A stretch of DNA of 64,000 bases, taken from NCBI RefSeq assembly GCF_002246015.1, contig NZ_NOLJ01000008.1, forward strand, positions 334,227 to 398,226, written 5' to 3'. The notes below the pieces were generated by a model. That model had not been told where the DNA came from, did not search any database, and saw only the letters and a list, made by a program, of their open reading frames with translations. A program made the translations under genes and the position numbers. Positions 17,975-25,523 of this stretch are shown here, in pieces (position 1 is the stretch's first letter; each line of letters starts with the position of its first letter). The DNA is from Nostoc sp. 'Peltigera membranacea cyanobiont' 210A (lineage in GTDB: Bacteria > Cyanobacteriota > Cyanobacteriia > Cyanobacteriales > Nostocaceae).

Positions 17975-19279
17975 ATGCACGAATCAATTCCTTCTACCCT
18001 CGCTCCCGAAAATTGGCCTTTTAGTTTGGAATTCCTACCACAACCCGCTTACATGGTAGGTGGCGCTGTCCGAGATGCGATCCTGGGCAGAACTCGCGAA
18101 TATCTGGATCTAGATTTTGTTATACCATCCAAGGCGGTAAAGGTAGCGAGAGCGATCGCTCATCATTACAAAGCTGGTTTTGTGTTACTCGATGCAAAAC
18201 GACAAATTGCGCGTGTGGTTTTTCCCCACGCCACAGCTGACTTTGCCCAACAGGAAGGGGATAGTTTAGAAGTTGATTTGCACAGACGAGACTTTACAGT
18301 AAATGCGATCGCTTATAATCCCCATACGCAAGAAATTATCGATCCTCTGCAAGGTTATGTAGACTTACAACAGGGCATTTTGCGAATGGTGTCACCCGCG
18401 AACCTAGAAGATGATCCTTTGCGGTTAATGCGAGGTTATCGTCAAGCCGCTCAACTAGGTTTTACTATTGAGCCAGCTACCCAAGCCGCAATTCGTTCTT
18501 TGGCATCGCATATCAGCAAAGTTGCAGCCGAAAGAGTTAGGGTAGAAATTGGCTATCTACTGGCAAATTCTCAGGGTACTCCTTGGATCGCAACGGCTTG
18601 GGAAGATGGTTTACTTGCCCCTTTCTTCAAAAATGCCACCCGTGAAAGCTTGCTCCAACTAGCAGCAGTTGACACAGCCGCCGCCTTACTCACAGAAAAT
18701 TGGCAACAACTAGGGGCACAACTGCAAGAATATGTCCGCGATAGTATTAAAACTACTTGGCTAGCTATTGCCAAACTTGCTTGTCTCGTCAACCCAGATC
18801 CCGAATTAGCAGAAATAGAGCTACAGGAACTAACTTATAGTCGTGCCGAAATCCGAGGTGTAACTACTGCTCTGAAATTGTTACCGCAATTTCAAGTAGT
18901 TGATATGTCGTTGCGAGAACAATACTTTTTGTTTCATAACGCAGATATTGTGTTCCCCACTACGGCAGTGCTAGCTGTAGCAATTAATAATTTGGTAGAG
19001 GCAATATCTGGCGACAAGCCACTATACACAGCAGTGGAAACTAAATCTTTGAGCTACCAAGTTTTAGCACCTTTGATCGACCGCTACCTCAACGCTAACG
19101 ATGCGATCGCTCATCCCATTCCCCTAGTTAGCGGGAAGGAGTTGATCGTAGCATTAGATATTCCAGCTTCGCCAATTATCGGTCAGCTGCTGACTGAAAT
19201 TGGTGTAGCACAAGCCGAGGGGAAACTTTCAACACCAGCAGAGGCGATCGCTTATGCACGTCAGTTACTTGATGCTTAA
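17975..19279 (+). CDS. cca: CCA tRNA nucleotidyltransferase / poly(A) polymerase family protein
   Basis: A class II nucleotidyltransferase of 434 residues that adds or repairs the 3' CCA end of tRNAs. The catalytic motif is visible as VGGAVRDAILGR near residues 27-38 followed by EYLDLDFV (metal-binding DxD). The DLHRRDFTVNAIAYN motif near 110 and the EDDPLRLMRGYRQAAQLGF nucleotide-binding helix follow in the usual order. The C-terminal half is the variable helical tRNA-binding body. In some cyanobacteria the CC- and A-adding activities are split, so exact specificity is open. The ATG at 17975 is preferred to the upstream TTG at 17960. Confidence 0.92.
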   Translation: MHESIPSTLAPENWPFSLEFLPQPAYMVGGAVRDAILGRTREYLDLDFVIPSKAVKVARAIAHHYKAGFVLLDAKRQIARVVFPHATADFAQQEGDSLEVDLHRRDFTVNAIAYNPHTQEIIDPLQGYVDLQQGILRMVSPANLEDDPLRLMRGYRQAAQLGFTIEPATQAAIRSLASHISKVAAERVRVEIGYLLANSQGTPWIATAWEDGLLAPFFKNATRESLLQLAAVDTAAALLTENWQQLGAQLQEYVRDSIKTTWLAIAKLACLVNPDPELAEIELQELTYSRAEIRGVTTALKLLPQFQVVDMSLREQYFLFHNADIVFPTTAVLAVAINNLVEAISGDKPLYTAVETKSLSYQVLAPLIDRYLNANDAIAHPIPLVSGKELIVALDIPASPIIGQLLTEIGVAQAEGKLSTPAEAIAYARQLLDA

Positions 19280-19674
19280 ATATACCTAATTAATTTATGG
19301 TAATGTACCAAAGGCGATGCCTACGCAATTTTGGCACTCCTGGCTAAGGCTAATAAATCTGCAACTTCAAGTACCTTAAGTATGCCCTACTTACCATAAA
19401 ATACCGATCTTTATAGTCAATTCTTGCAATAACATACATCATGCTACTATTTGCTTGATATTATAGGCTGCTTTGCTATGTTATTTCCTAAAATTTAGCG
19501 CCGATGGACAACCGAATGAATTATACACTAACCTATTCATTTTTATGCTTTAGTTGGTTGCCTGAAGATACTCTCGTACATTAAATTAAACACTTATTAG
19601 AAACAAAGACTTTCAGGTTTTTCTGATGGGTGGAGTTTTTATGAATAGCTTTTCTTGGACAGGACTAACTGCTT
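19280..19674. other. Intergenic region, no gene seen
   Basis: 395 bp without a supportable gene. TTATGGTAA near 19291 and TTACCATAA near 19392 form a 9-bp inverted pair around a GGCGATGCCTACGCA segment, which suggests a degenerate small repeat element. A strong GGTGGAG precedes an ATG at 19641 that opens a 21-residue reading frame overlapping the regulator start; its reality is doubtful. Confidence 0.4.
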
Positions 19675-20058
19675 ATGAATGGACAGCCTTTAATTTTGGT
19701 TGTTGAACAGAGTTTACATGATTTAGAGCTACTTAATTCTCATCTAGGAATATTAAATTTTTCATCTATTTGTACCAAACAAGGGGTGAGATCTGTGATG
19801 TTGGCACAAACTCATCAACCAGATTTAATCCTGCTAGATATGAAGCTATCTAACTTGAGTGCAAACCAAGTCATTGACGATCTCAAGCATGACTCAAAAA
19901 CTGCTACCATTCCAATCATTGCAGTCACACCTCTAAGAACGGTACAAGACGATCGCTCCACGATGCTTACAGCATTTGATGATTGCATTACTAAACCCTA
20001 TGATTTTAACCAATTAGAAGTGGTAATCAGTCGCCACATCAGTCAGCTAAATTCCTAA
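19675..20058 (+). CDS. Single-domain response regulator with altered acidic pocket
   Basis: A 127-residue stand-alone receiver domain. The phospho-acceptor is Asp55 (LILLDMKLS), the switch Thr is Thr85 (IIAVTPL) and the conserved Lys is Lys107 (TKPYDF). The metal-binding acidic pair normally seen after the first strand (LxVDD) is Glu11-Gln12 here, so Mg2+ coordination and phosphorylation may be weakened. There is no output domain, so it would act by protein contact, like CheY or PatA-type receivers. It overlaps the convergent MpsC/DUF2294 gene by 20 bp. The start follows AGGA at a rather long 10-base spacing. Confidence 0.85.
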   Translation: MNGQPLILVVEQSLHDLELLNSHLGILNFSSICTKQGVRSVMLAQTHQPDLILLDMKLSNLSANQVIDDLKHDSKTATIPIIAVTPLRTVQDDRSTMLTAFDDCITKPYDFNQLEVVISRHISQLNS

Positions 20059-20443
20059 CATTTATCTTAGGAATAGATTCGGGATTACGAAGTTCAGGTA
20101 ATTCCTTGAGAATTACAACAATCCCACTACGGCCTGTTGCTAAATTGGTGTTTGTCATCAGGTAAAGGACAGGTTGACCAATAATTTCCTCAATCAAATT
20201 TTTTAAATCTGGTTTAATTATTTTCTCTAAATAGAATCGTACTTGTTCAGCTAAAGTATCATAACCACCTTTTAGTAAAGTTTGTTCAGCTTGGGTAACA
20301 GAGTTTTCTAAAGAAATTACGATTTCAGTATCAAAAAAATGACAAATGATTTGGCTAGGAGACTTACCTAGCCTATCATTATATAAACTTATAATCCGCT
20401 GTGATATTTCTGTTTCTAATTGTCCAATAGTCGGTTGCACCAT
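20039..20443 (-). CDS. MpsC/DUF2294 family protein
   Basis: A soluble 134-residue protein. The sequence pattern fits DUF2294 (MpsC): an N-terminal helix (GQLETEISQRIISLYND), the RLGKSPSQIICHFFDTEIVISLENSVTQAEQTLL block, and a C-terminal HVxxD-like segment replaced by YLMTNTNLATGRSGIVVILKE. In firmicutes MpsC works with membrane proteins MpsA/B in a cation or bicarbonate-linked transport system; those partners are not in this window, so the role here is unknown. Its 3' end overlaps the convergent response regulator by 20 bp, which could allow antisense effects. Confidence 0.65.
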   Translation of the reverse strand: MVQPTIGQLETEISQRIISLYNDRLGKSPSQIICHFFDTEIVISLENSVTQAEQTLLKGGYDTLAEQVRFYLEKIIKPDLKNLIEEIIGQPVLYLMTNTNLATGRSGIVVILKELPELRNPESIPKINVRNLAD

Positions 20444-20654
20444 TAGTACCTACTATGTAATATTTATTGCTACAAGCGGAAAATTGAAGTATCCAACATT
20501 ATAGTAGATGATTATGGAATAGTCTGAGAAAATCAATCACTATTTTATATGAAGTTAGTGGCTCAATGTGATGTATTTAGTATGCATTTATTTAAGAATA
20601 TTTCCAAATTTGACGAAGTAAAATTTGTTAACTAACGATTTATGCAGTGTTCGG

Positions 20655-20886
20655 CTAATAACTGGATTTGATCGTCATTTGCTCATAGGTAATTAGCTTA
20701 TTTTGTGCCAAATAAGCTCCCGCGTAGCCCGCCGTGCCTACATCTCCGAACCCAGGAATAATATAGCCATGTGCATCCAAATGGTCATCAATGGCAGCCG
20801 CATACAGCGTCACATCAGAATGTAATGTACATTACAAAACTCTCTATACCTTCCAGTACAGCGAATAAGCAGACAAACTTAGGTTC
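20655..20886 (-). pseudogene. Uracil phosphoribosyltransferase (upp) C-terminal remnant, frameshifted
   Basis: Read on the minus strand, 20886-20818 gives KFVCLFAVLEGIESF and, after a frame change, 20818-20655 gives DVTLYAAAIDDHLDAHGY then IIPGFGDVG before a stop. These match the end of UPRT (FVCLxAxPEGI, DVxLYTAAIDExLNExGYIxPGxGD). The N-terminal two thirds, including the PRPP-binding loop region upstream, are not recognisable. A perfect 16-bp palindrome, TGTAATGTACATTACA (20821-20836), sits right at the frame change. It lies directly downstream of the URC1 remnant on the same strand. Confidence 0.7.
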
Positions 20887-20927
20887 TAATAAAGAGTGTG
20901 TTAGCCACTGAGACAATTTGTGAAAAA

Positions 20928-21336
20928 CCAATACAACATATTTGGCATTAATTCTTAGAAGCCCATATCTTCCACTCTGGCGACACATTCTGTACGGCCG
21001 AAGCAACTGTGATTCCAACACTTTTCGGTTAAGGGGGAAAAGGAAAAAGGAAAGGGTTTAAATTTACCTTTACCCCAGCCCCAGTAACCTTTCCTCAGCC
21101 CAAAAGAGAGATTGTTGGGTTTATCCGAAAAGTATTGACTGTTATTCTGCAATGCCAAAGCGCTTGGCAATTGCTGGTAAATACCAAACTAACTCAACTA
21201 CGGCTTTGATGATAACCAAATTACCGCCTGGTTTCATAATCTTGCTATTTACCTGCAAACAACCTTTGTCTAGTGCATCTTGCAGTTCTGGCATATTGAT
21301 GTGAGCTTGAGTAATAGTGCCAAAGGGATCTGTCAG
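20928..21336 (-). pseudogene. URC1-type GTP cyclohydrolase II-like remnant, interrupted
   Basis: Two pieces of one protein family are visible on the minus strand. Bases 21336-21142 encode LTDPFGTITQAHINMPELQ and later KAVVELVWYLPAIAKRFGIAE, then a stop. After a 114-bp element, 21002-20928 encodes FGRTECVARVEDMGF, a TAA, then ELMPNMLYW. In the uracil-catabolism type GTP cyclohydrolase II these match LTDPFGTITQAH..VWYLPGIAKRFG and FARTECVAGVQDMRFQELMPDVLHW. The TAA therefore replaces a Gln codon and the GTP-binding middle part is missing. The gene start is also absent. Assignment is from remembered family motifs. Confidence 0.7.
21020..21133. mobile_element. 114-bp MITE-like element inside the URC1 remnant
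   Basis: The ends ACTTTTCGG (21020-21028) and CCGAAAAGT (21125-21133) are perfect inverted copies, extending inwards as TTAA/TTTA-like bases. The interior is purine-rich on one strand and non-coding. It sits between the two recognisable pieces of the GTP cyclohydrolase-like pseudogene. Confidence 0.65.
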
Positions 21337-21517
21337 CTACCTCTAGTCAGTAAATATCTAGTGTGGTATTAGTCGTATTGTTGAACACAATCAATCACAC
21401 AGGAATTTCATAATTAGCGATTAATCACGCCTAATTTAAAGATGACTTTAAAAATGATTTAATCGATATATTTTGTGAGAAAGTTAATACAAAGGTATAT
21501 TCACTGATCTCAAATTC

Positions 21518-22000
21518 ATGGATTCTTTATTTATCAATTCCTTACTTGAAGAGTTGAAAAACCCGGATGCCACAGTGCGCGACAAGGCAACCAGAAAAAT
21601 CTGGCGGATCTGGTTTCAGCAAAAGGGAATCTATGGGCTGGAAATAATTGACCGCAGTCAAAAGTTACTGGATGCAGGTGAAATTGCTGAAGCTGAAACA
21701 TCACTGACGGCATTAATTAAAGACCAGCCAGATTTTGCCGAAGCTTGGAATCGTCGAGCTTTCCTCTATTACAGTATTGGTGATTATCAAAAATCTTTGG
21801 CAGATTGTCAGATGGTTGTGCAGATAAATCCAATACATTTTGGGGCACTTCATGGTATGGGCTTATGTTATGCAGCACTAGGAGAGTATGGTCAAGCTAT
21901 CCGAGCTTTTCAACGTGCTTTAGAAATTCAACCATATTCTCTAGTGAATCAAAAGTTGATTCTAGAATGTACTTTTAGATTCAGCTACAACGGCAGATAG
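21518..22000 (+). CDS. Small TPR repeat protein
   Basis: A soluble 160-residue protein. After an N-terminal helix (DSLFINSLLEELKNPDATVR), three TPR units run from about residue 48 to 145: AGEIAEAETSLTALIKDQP, FAEAWNRRAFLYYSIGDYQKSLADCQMVVQINP in pieces, and FGALHGMGLCYAALGEYGQAIRAFQRALEIQP in pieces. Such short TPR proteins are protein-interaction scaffolds; no partner is indicated by the neighbours, which are mostly pseudogenes. It appears intact. Confidence 0.8.
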   Translation: MDSLFINSLLEELKNPDATVRDKATRKIWRIWFQQKGIYGLEIIDRSQKLLDAGEIAEAETSLTALIKDQPDFAEAWNRRAFLYYSIGDYQKSLADCQMVVQINPIHFGALHGMGLCYAALGEYGQAIRAFQRALEIQPYSLVNQKLILECTFRFSYNGR

Positions 22001-22550
22001 GAGAGAGCATCATACTGTTTTATGAATCCGTTATCATCCTCATCAACAACAATTCATCGCCTTAGTCGCCATAGTTTTATTCAATACACTTCTATCTGAA
22101 TTAATAGCAGCGTCATTGCTGCTTGTACTAACAGCAACCAACTGTCAACTAACAATTCTCGGTTGAATAAAGTTAACTTTAGTACAAACTAGATAGCACA
22201 AGTAGAGCATGGTGGATTTTACTAAGCGATGTCTACCACGGGTTGCGCCTACGCCACTGGTATTTACAAAGACTACAGTTTAGATGTAAGTATCAAAATA
22301 AGTGGTCTCTAGGTTCTCAGTGGTACTCAATTGTTGATGGGGGTACGGTAGATTTCTTTATGAGTTATGGTATTGATGCCGTGAATGCCATAGCCACAGT
22401 TACAGCAATTTTCAATAAAGACCCTTGGTGTCTTATTGCACATCCCAACTCAGCAATTACAATTTTTGCCGATCTTAGCTTTTTTACTCTGTTAAGCTAA
22501 AAGTTTTTCTAACTATAGCGATCCTAAATGAGTTGTGAAAATCGAGAGAC
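22001..22550. other. Gene-poor region with a dispersed 30-bp repeat
   Basis: No convincing gene. At 22226-22255 lies a copy of the dispersed repeat GCGATGTCTAC...GCCTACGCC, also present inverted at 43450. One frame (22060-22170) encodes a hydrophobic run (IALVAIVLFNTLLSELIAAS) with no start codon, possibly a remnant of a membrane protein. The 85-codon frame at 22243-22500 begins inside the repeat and resembles nothing known to me. Confidence 0.4.
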
Positions 22551-22656
22551 TATAGCGGTTCTCGGTTAAGTGAGGTACAAGAACCCCACCCCCAACCCCC
22601 TCCCCGCAAGCGAGGAGAGGGCTAAGATGTACCTCATGTGATTAGGAAACGCTACA
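22551..22656 (+). mobile_element. MITE-like element, family A, copy 1
   Basis: About 106 bp, beginning TATAGCGGTTCTC and ending GGAAACGCTACA, so the termini are imperfect inverted repeats (TATAGCG / CGCTACA). The middle carries CCCCACCCCCAACCCCCTCC. The same element occurs in reverse orientation at 53791-53897 with about the same length. This copy abuts the first recognisable codon of the Uma2 remnant. Confidence 0.8.
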
Positions 22657-22657
22657 G

Positions 22658-22942
22658 GATATAGAGGTTTTGTATTATGTTGTTTACAATCCCCAACGCC
22701 GGAGAAAACCACCTTTAGAAGGTTATCGCTTTGTAAATGGTGAATATGTATTGCAACCAGGAAATTTCGTTTGGTTATCAGAGATAGGTTTACCAATTGG
22801 TTATGAACGGGGAACCTATCAGGGAATTACGCGGGATTGATTGTATTGGTATGACAAACAAGGAATCACTGCTGAACAACGCACTCAAAGACTGGCACAA
22901 GAATTGCGGAAGTTGGGGATCGATCCAGATTCTTTGAGTTGA
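22658..22942 (+). pseudogene. Uma2-family endonuclease C-terminal remnant with nonsense mutation
   Basis: An open frame encodes DIEVLYYVVYNPQRRR, then LEGYRFVNGEYVLQPGN, GLPIGYERGTYQGITRD, a TGA at 22838, and LYWYDKQGITAEQRTQRL to a final TGA. This is the C-terminal half of the Uma2 (DUF820) family, where the stop replaces the Trp of the conserved E/D-W-LYWYD motif (TGG to TGA). The catalytic N-terminal half is missing; the MITE immediately upstream marks the break. Confidence 0.75.
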
Positions 22943-23045
22943 TTTTGTGGGGTGCGATCGCTTTGATTACACTATTATTAATGGCTTATTTGAGAACAGG
23001 AATTATAGATGGTTCAGGTGATTGTAGGCGAGATCATAAAAGCGT

Positions 23046-23345
23046 TCAAATATTCCTGCTCTGCCATTGTTTAGGATTACGTTTGACGTGGTAACAAGCA
23101 ATTACAGTGATAACATTTTCTTCTACAATATAAATAACACCATAGGGAAATCTACGTATTAATAATCGCCGCGCTTGTCGATACACCACTGGATAAGCTG
23201 AAGGGTTACGTCCGATTAATGCTAAACAGCTATCAACTGCACGTACAAACTCCGAACCTACTCCAGAATCACGTTGCTCATACCATTCAAAAGCATCTTG
23301 AATATCCAGTTCTGCTTCTAGACTAATTATTAACTGATAGCTCAT
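23046..23345 (-). CDS. RelE/ParE-type toxin of a type II toxin-antitoxin system
   Basis: A complete 99-residue toxin: N-terminal helices (LIISLEAELDIQDAFEWYEQRDSG in two pieces), the central FVRAVDSCLALIGRNPSAYP, and the C-terminal strand-rich core with RRLLIRRFPYGVIYIVEE and the final HVKRNPKQWQ. The Arg-Arg-Phe-Pro-Tyr and terminal H-x-x-R-x-P residues are typical of the ParE-like branch. ParE members poison gyrase, RelE members cut mRNA; which applies is unknown. Its antitoxin is the gene upstream on the same strand, now separated by a 127-bp element whose last base supplies the A of this ATG. Confidence 0.85.
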   Translation of the reverse strand: MSYQLIISLEAELDIQDAFEWYEQRDSGVGSEFVRAVDSCLALIGRNPSAYPVVYRQARRLLIRRFPYGVIYIVEENVITVIACYHVKRNPKQWQSRNI

Positions 23346-23471
23346 ATCATGTTCGACTTAATACTTATGCCATTGCGAGCGTAGCGCGGCAATCCCAAAC
23401 TTTTGCGATTGCTTCATTCCACTTCGTTGCATTCGCAATGACATATTATAAGTGATTTGCCGAACATGATA
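23345..23471. mobile_element. 127-bp MITE inserted exactly between antitoxin stop and toxin start
   Basis: The termini TATCATGTTCG (23345-23355) and CGAACATGATA (23461-23471) are perfect 11-bp inverted repeats; inner arms CATTGCGA / TCGCAATG extend the pairing. TCA flanks both sides (23342-23344 and 23472-23474), consistent with a 3-bp target duplication. On the coding strand TGA is the antitoxin stop and also follows the element as part of A-TGA-GC, the toxin start. Removing element plus one TGA restores GAATGAGCTATCAG, an overlapping stop/start. Confidence 0.8.
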
Positions 23472-23693
23472 TCATTCAGTTAAACCTAGTCTTTGCTTCA
23501 CGGATTGCCAGGTTGAACCTTGGTTTGGGTTTTGGCGATGCATCTCCAAGCGTCTATCTAATTCTTGTTTTTGCTCATCGCTGAGAGGAACTTCATCCGG
23601 TGTAGTAAGAATGCTGTCCCATAAGTCCTCGGCAAGCTGTATACGCTCAGATACACTTAGTTCGGAAATATCGACTTTTAATATGGGGTGCAT
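23472..23693 (-). CDS. Antitoxin, addiction-module component (CHP02574-like)
   Basis: A 73-residue antitoxin. The sequence VSERIQLAEDLWDSIL, then PLSDEQKQELDRRLE and the C-terminal TWQSVKQRLGL are hallmarks of the putative addiction-module component family that is paired with RelE/ParE toxins. It would neutralise the toxin encoded just downstream and probably autoregulate the operon. The two genes originally overlapped, as judged from the flanks of the inserted element. Intact in length for the family. Confidence 0.85.
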   Translation of the reverse strand: MHPILKVDISELSVSERIQLAEDLWDSILTTPDEVPLSDEQKQELDRRLEMHRQNPNQGSTWQSVKQRLGLTE

Positions 23694-24020
23694 AGTTGTT
23701 GTTAATCTAGTTATTTAGATAAATCTTATTTTAGATTATAAATTACTTATTTTATTCCCAATCAAGATCAAGTAAAGCATCAAGTTTACCTGATTCGGTA
23801 AACATTTTAGCAGCTAGTGCCTGTTTGTTTAAAGGCATCCTAGCTTGCTTATGGAAATATTTATTTGCGTAGCATTAGCATTGGCACAATCACTTTTATA
23901 TGCTATTACAGATTTGATTGAGTTTTCAGACATAAAATGTATCTTTATTTTTAATTGGGTTGGAAATAATATGTCTGCTACCTTAACTTTTCTATACATT
24001 TTGACTAAGAGAGCAAGTTG
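23694..24020. other. Intergenic region with one doubtful small frame
   Basis: A/T-rich, 327 bp. On the minus strand a 28-codon frame (23838 to 23752) reads MPLNKQALAAKMFTESG and ends DLDWE; composition is protein-like, but I recognise no family and it has no clear ribosome site. It might be a real microprotein or the tail of a lost gene. Confidence 0.3.
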
Positions 24021-24889
24021 ATGAACATTACTCCCAATAAAATTTTATATATAAATCTAGGACCAGGTAACAAATGGCGTAAAGATTGCATTTATACAGA
24101 TAATACTATACTATTCGTTTAGGTTTCATAGAAGTATCTCATCAACTTTGTCTTGAGTGTAAGTCAAAGAATCAATGGAGTGAACTTGAAGAAGAATTAA
24201 AGAAATATTTCAATAAAAAGAAAGTGGCTGAACGTTGTAAGCAAATTCGCAATTTTTATGTATCTGATGAAAATACTTTATGGATAACTATTTTTGAAAA
24301 AAAGTTGTGGTGGTGTTTTGCAAATACTGATATAACTCAACGAGGAGATAATACAAAAGATCGTGCTGTTATAGGCAAATGGAATTGTAATAATATTTTA
24401 GGTGAGTCTTTAAAATTAGAATATTTTCATGAAAAACTTCAAAAGCCTAATTGCAATCAAACTATTTGTTGCAAAGAAAAATATATTCAAGAAATTTTAG
24501 AAAGAATTAATACAAGAGAATATCAGGAAATAAAAAACAATATTTTTGAACATGAGCCACATTTAGCAAATGAAAGGGAGGAAGTTATTCTACAAAGAAT
24601 AAAAAGGGATCAAGAGATAATATTAGAAATTAAGAATAAATACAATAATTGCTGCCAATTTGAAAATTGTGGATTTACATTTGCAAAAACTAATGGAGGC
24701 TTTTATTCGGAAGCACATCATTTAATTCTTTTATCTCAGGAAGGTTCACAAGACGAAAATAATGTTGTTATTTTATGTCCCAATCATCATAGAATGCTAC
24801 ATTATGCCCAAGTAGAAATTAAAGACAAAGAGAACAATAAACGTCTTGTAAAAATTAATGGAGAAAATTACTTTTTAATTTATAAATAA
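24021..24889 (+). pseudogene. HNH endonuclease with N-terminal EVE/PUA-like domain, frameshifted near the start
   Basis: From the ATG at 24021 the product reads NLGPGNKWRKDCIYTDNTI and then hits a stop; shifting frame gives IRLGFIEVSHQLCLECKSK and runs on to 24889. The shift coincides with a tandem ACTAT-ACTAT (24105-24114); deleting one copy restores DNTIRLGF, as expected for this family. The C-terminal domain carries the HNH motif: CQFENCG, EAHHL and NNVVILCPNHHRMLH. A shorter product could start at GTG 24224 and would keep the HNH domain but lose the N-terminal domain. The upstream domain resembles those that sense modified bases in some restriction enzymes. It abuts the convergent Uma2 gene with no gap. 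Confidence 0.75.
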
Positions 24890-25522
24890 CTATTCTATTT
24901 TACCCTTGACCCAAGCGCGAAAGGATTTGAGTAAAGCAATTTCTCCTATACTTTTACTCTGCTCAATAAATCTGCTTATCTCACTCACTGAAACTATAGG
25001 AAAGGCAATACTAAACTTACACTCGACATGTTGCCCTTCTATCAACTGATAAAATTTAAAATTTTGCCCATCATATCTCCAAAGTTCAGTTACACCCAAT
25101 GCTGAATAAATTCCCAATTTGTTAACTGAACTCCTGGTAATGTCAATCTCAATTGCTAAGTCAGGCGGCGGATCTGTTTCTAAATTTAGCGTTACCCTAT
25201 CTCTGACTTTAAATTCATTTTGTATATAATAGCAGTTATCTGGTTCTATACCTCGAAGTGCTAATCGTCGCTTCAGCGTTGTAGAACCAGCACTTTTAAT
25301 TTCTACTCCCACTTCTTCAGCTAAAGCGAATATCAATCGGTCAAACTGAATTTTAGGATTTTCATGTTCAAAAAGTGGAGTCATGATTTCTAAAACACCG
25401 CAGTCATAAGCAAACCGAGAACCTCTATCTTCACCTGTATCTCTCAGCAAGGCTTCAAAGGTTTCCCAGCTAATGTTCTGTAGCACTGTTCTTTGTTCAG
25501 CAGGCGTTGACTTGACAAGCAT
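24890..25522 (-). CDS. Uma2 family endonuclease (DUF820, PD-(D/E)XK fold)
   Basis: A 210-residue member of the Uma2 family, hugely expanded in filamentous cyanobacteria. The nuclease-like core is visible: FAYDCGVLEIMTPLFEHE, LKRRLALRGIEPDNCYYIQN, PPPDLAIEIDIT (catalytic Asp and Glu-x-Asp), and the end of the core in LGVTELWRYD. The C-terminal variable part is shorter than in the broken Uma2 at 22.7 kb. True function is unknown; the fold suggests DNA cleavage. Its stop codon touches the HNH gene and its start lies one base after the stop of the next gene upstream. Confidence 0.85.
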   Translation of the reverse strand: MLVKSTPAEQRTVLQNISWETFEALLRDTGEDRGSRFAYDCGVLEIMTPLFEHENPKIQFDRLIFALAEEVGVEIKSAGSTTLKRRLALRGIEPDNCYYIQNEFKVRDRVTLNLETDPPPDLAIEIDITRSSVNKLGIYSALGVTELWRYDGQNFKFYQLIEGQHVECKFSIAFPIVSVSEISRFIEQSKSIGEIALLKSFRAWVKGKIE

Positions 25523-25523
25523 A

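Noticed and set aside
19641..19706. Possible 21-residue leader peptide overlapping the response regulator start
   Set aside because: Good ribosome site, but no attenuator structure or codon pattern supports a regulatory leader; left as a note only.
22243..22500. 85-codon plus-strand frame
   Set aside because: Starts inside the dispersed 30-bp repeat, lacks a ribosome site and has no recognisable family.
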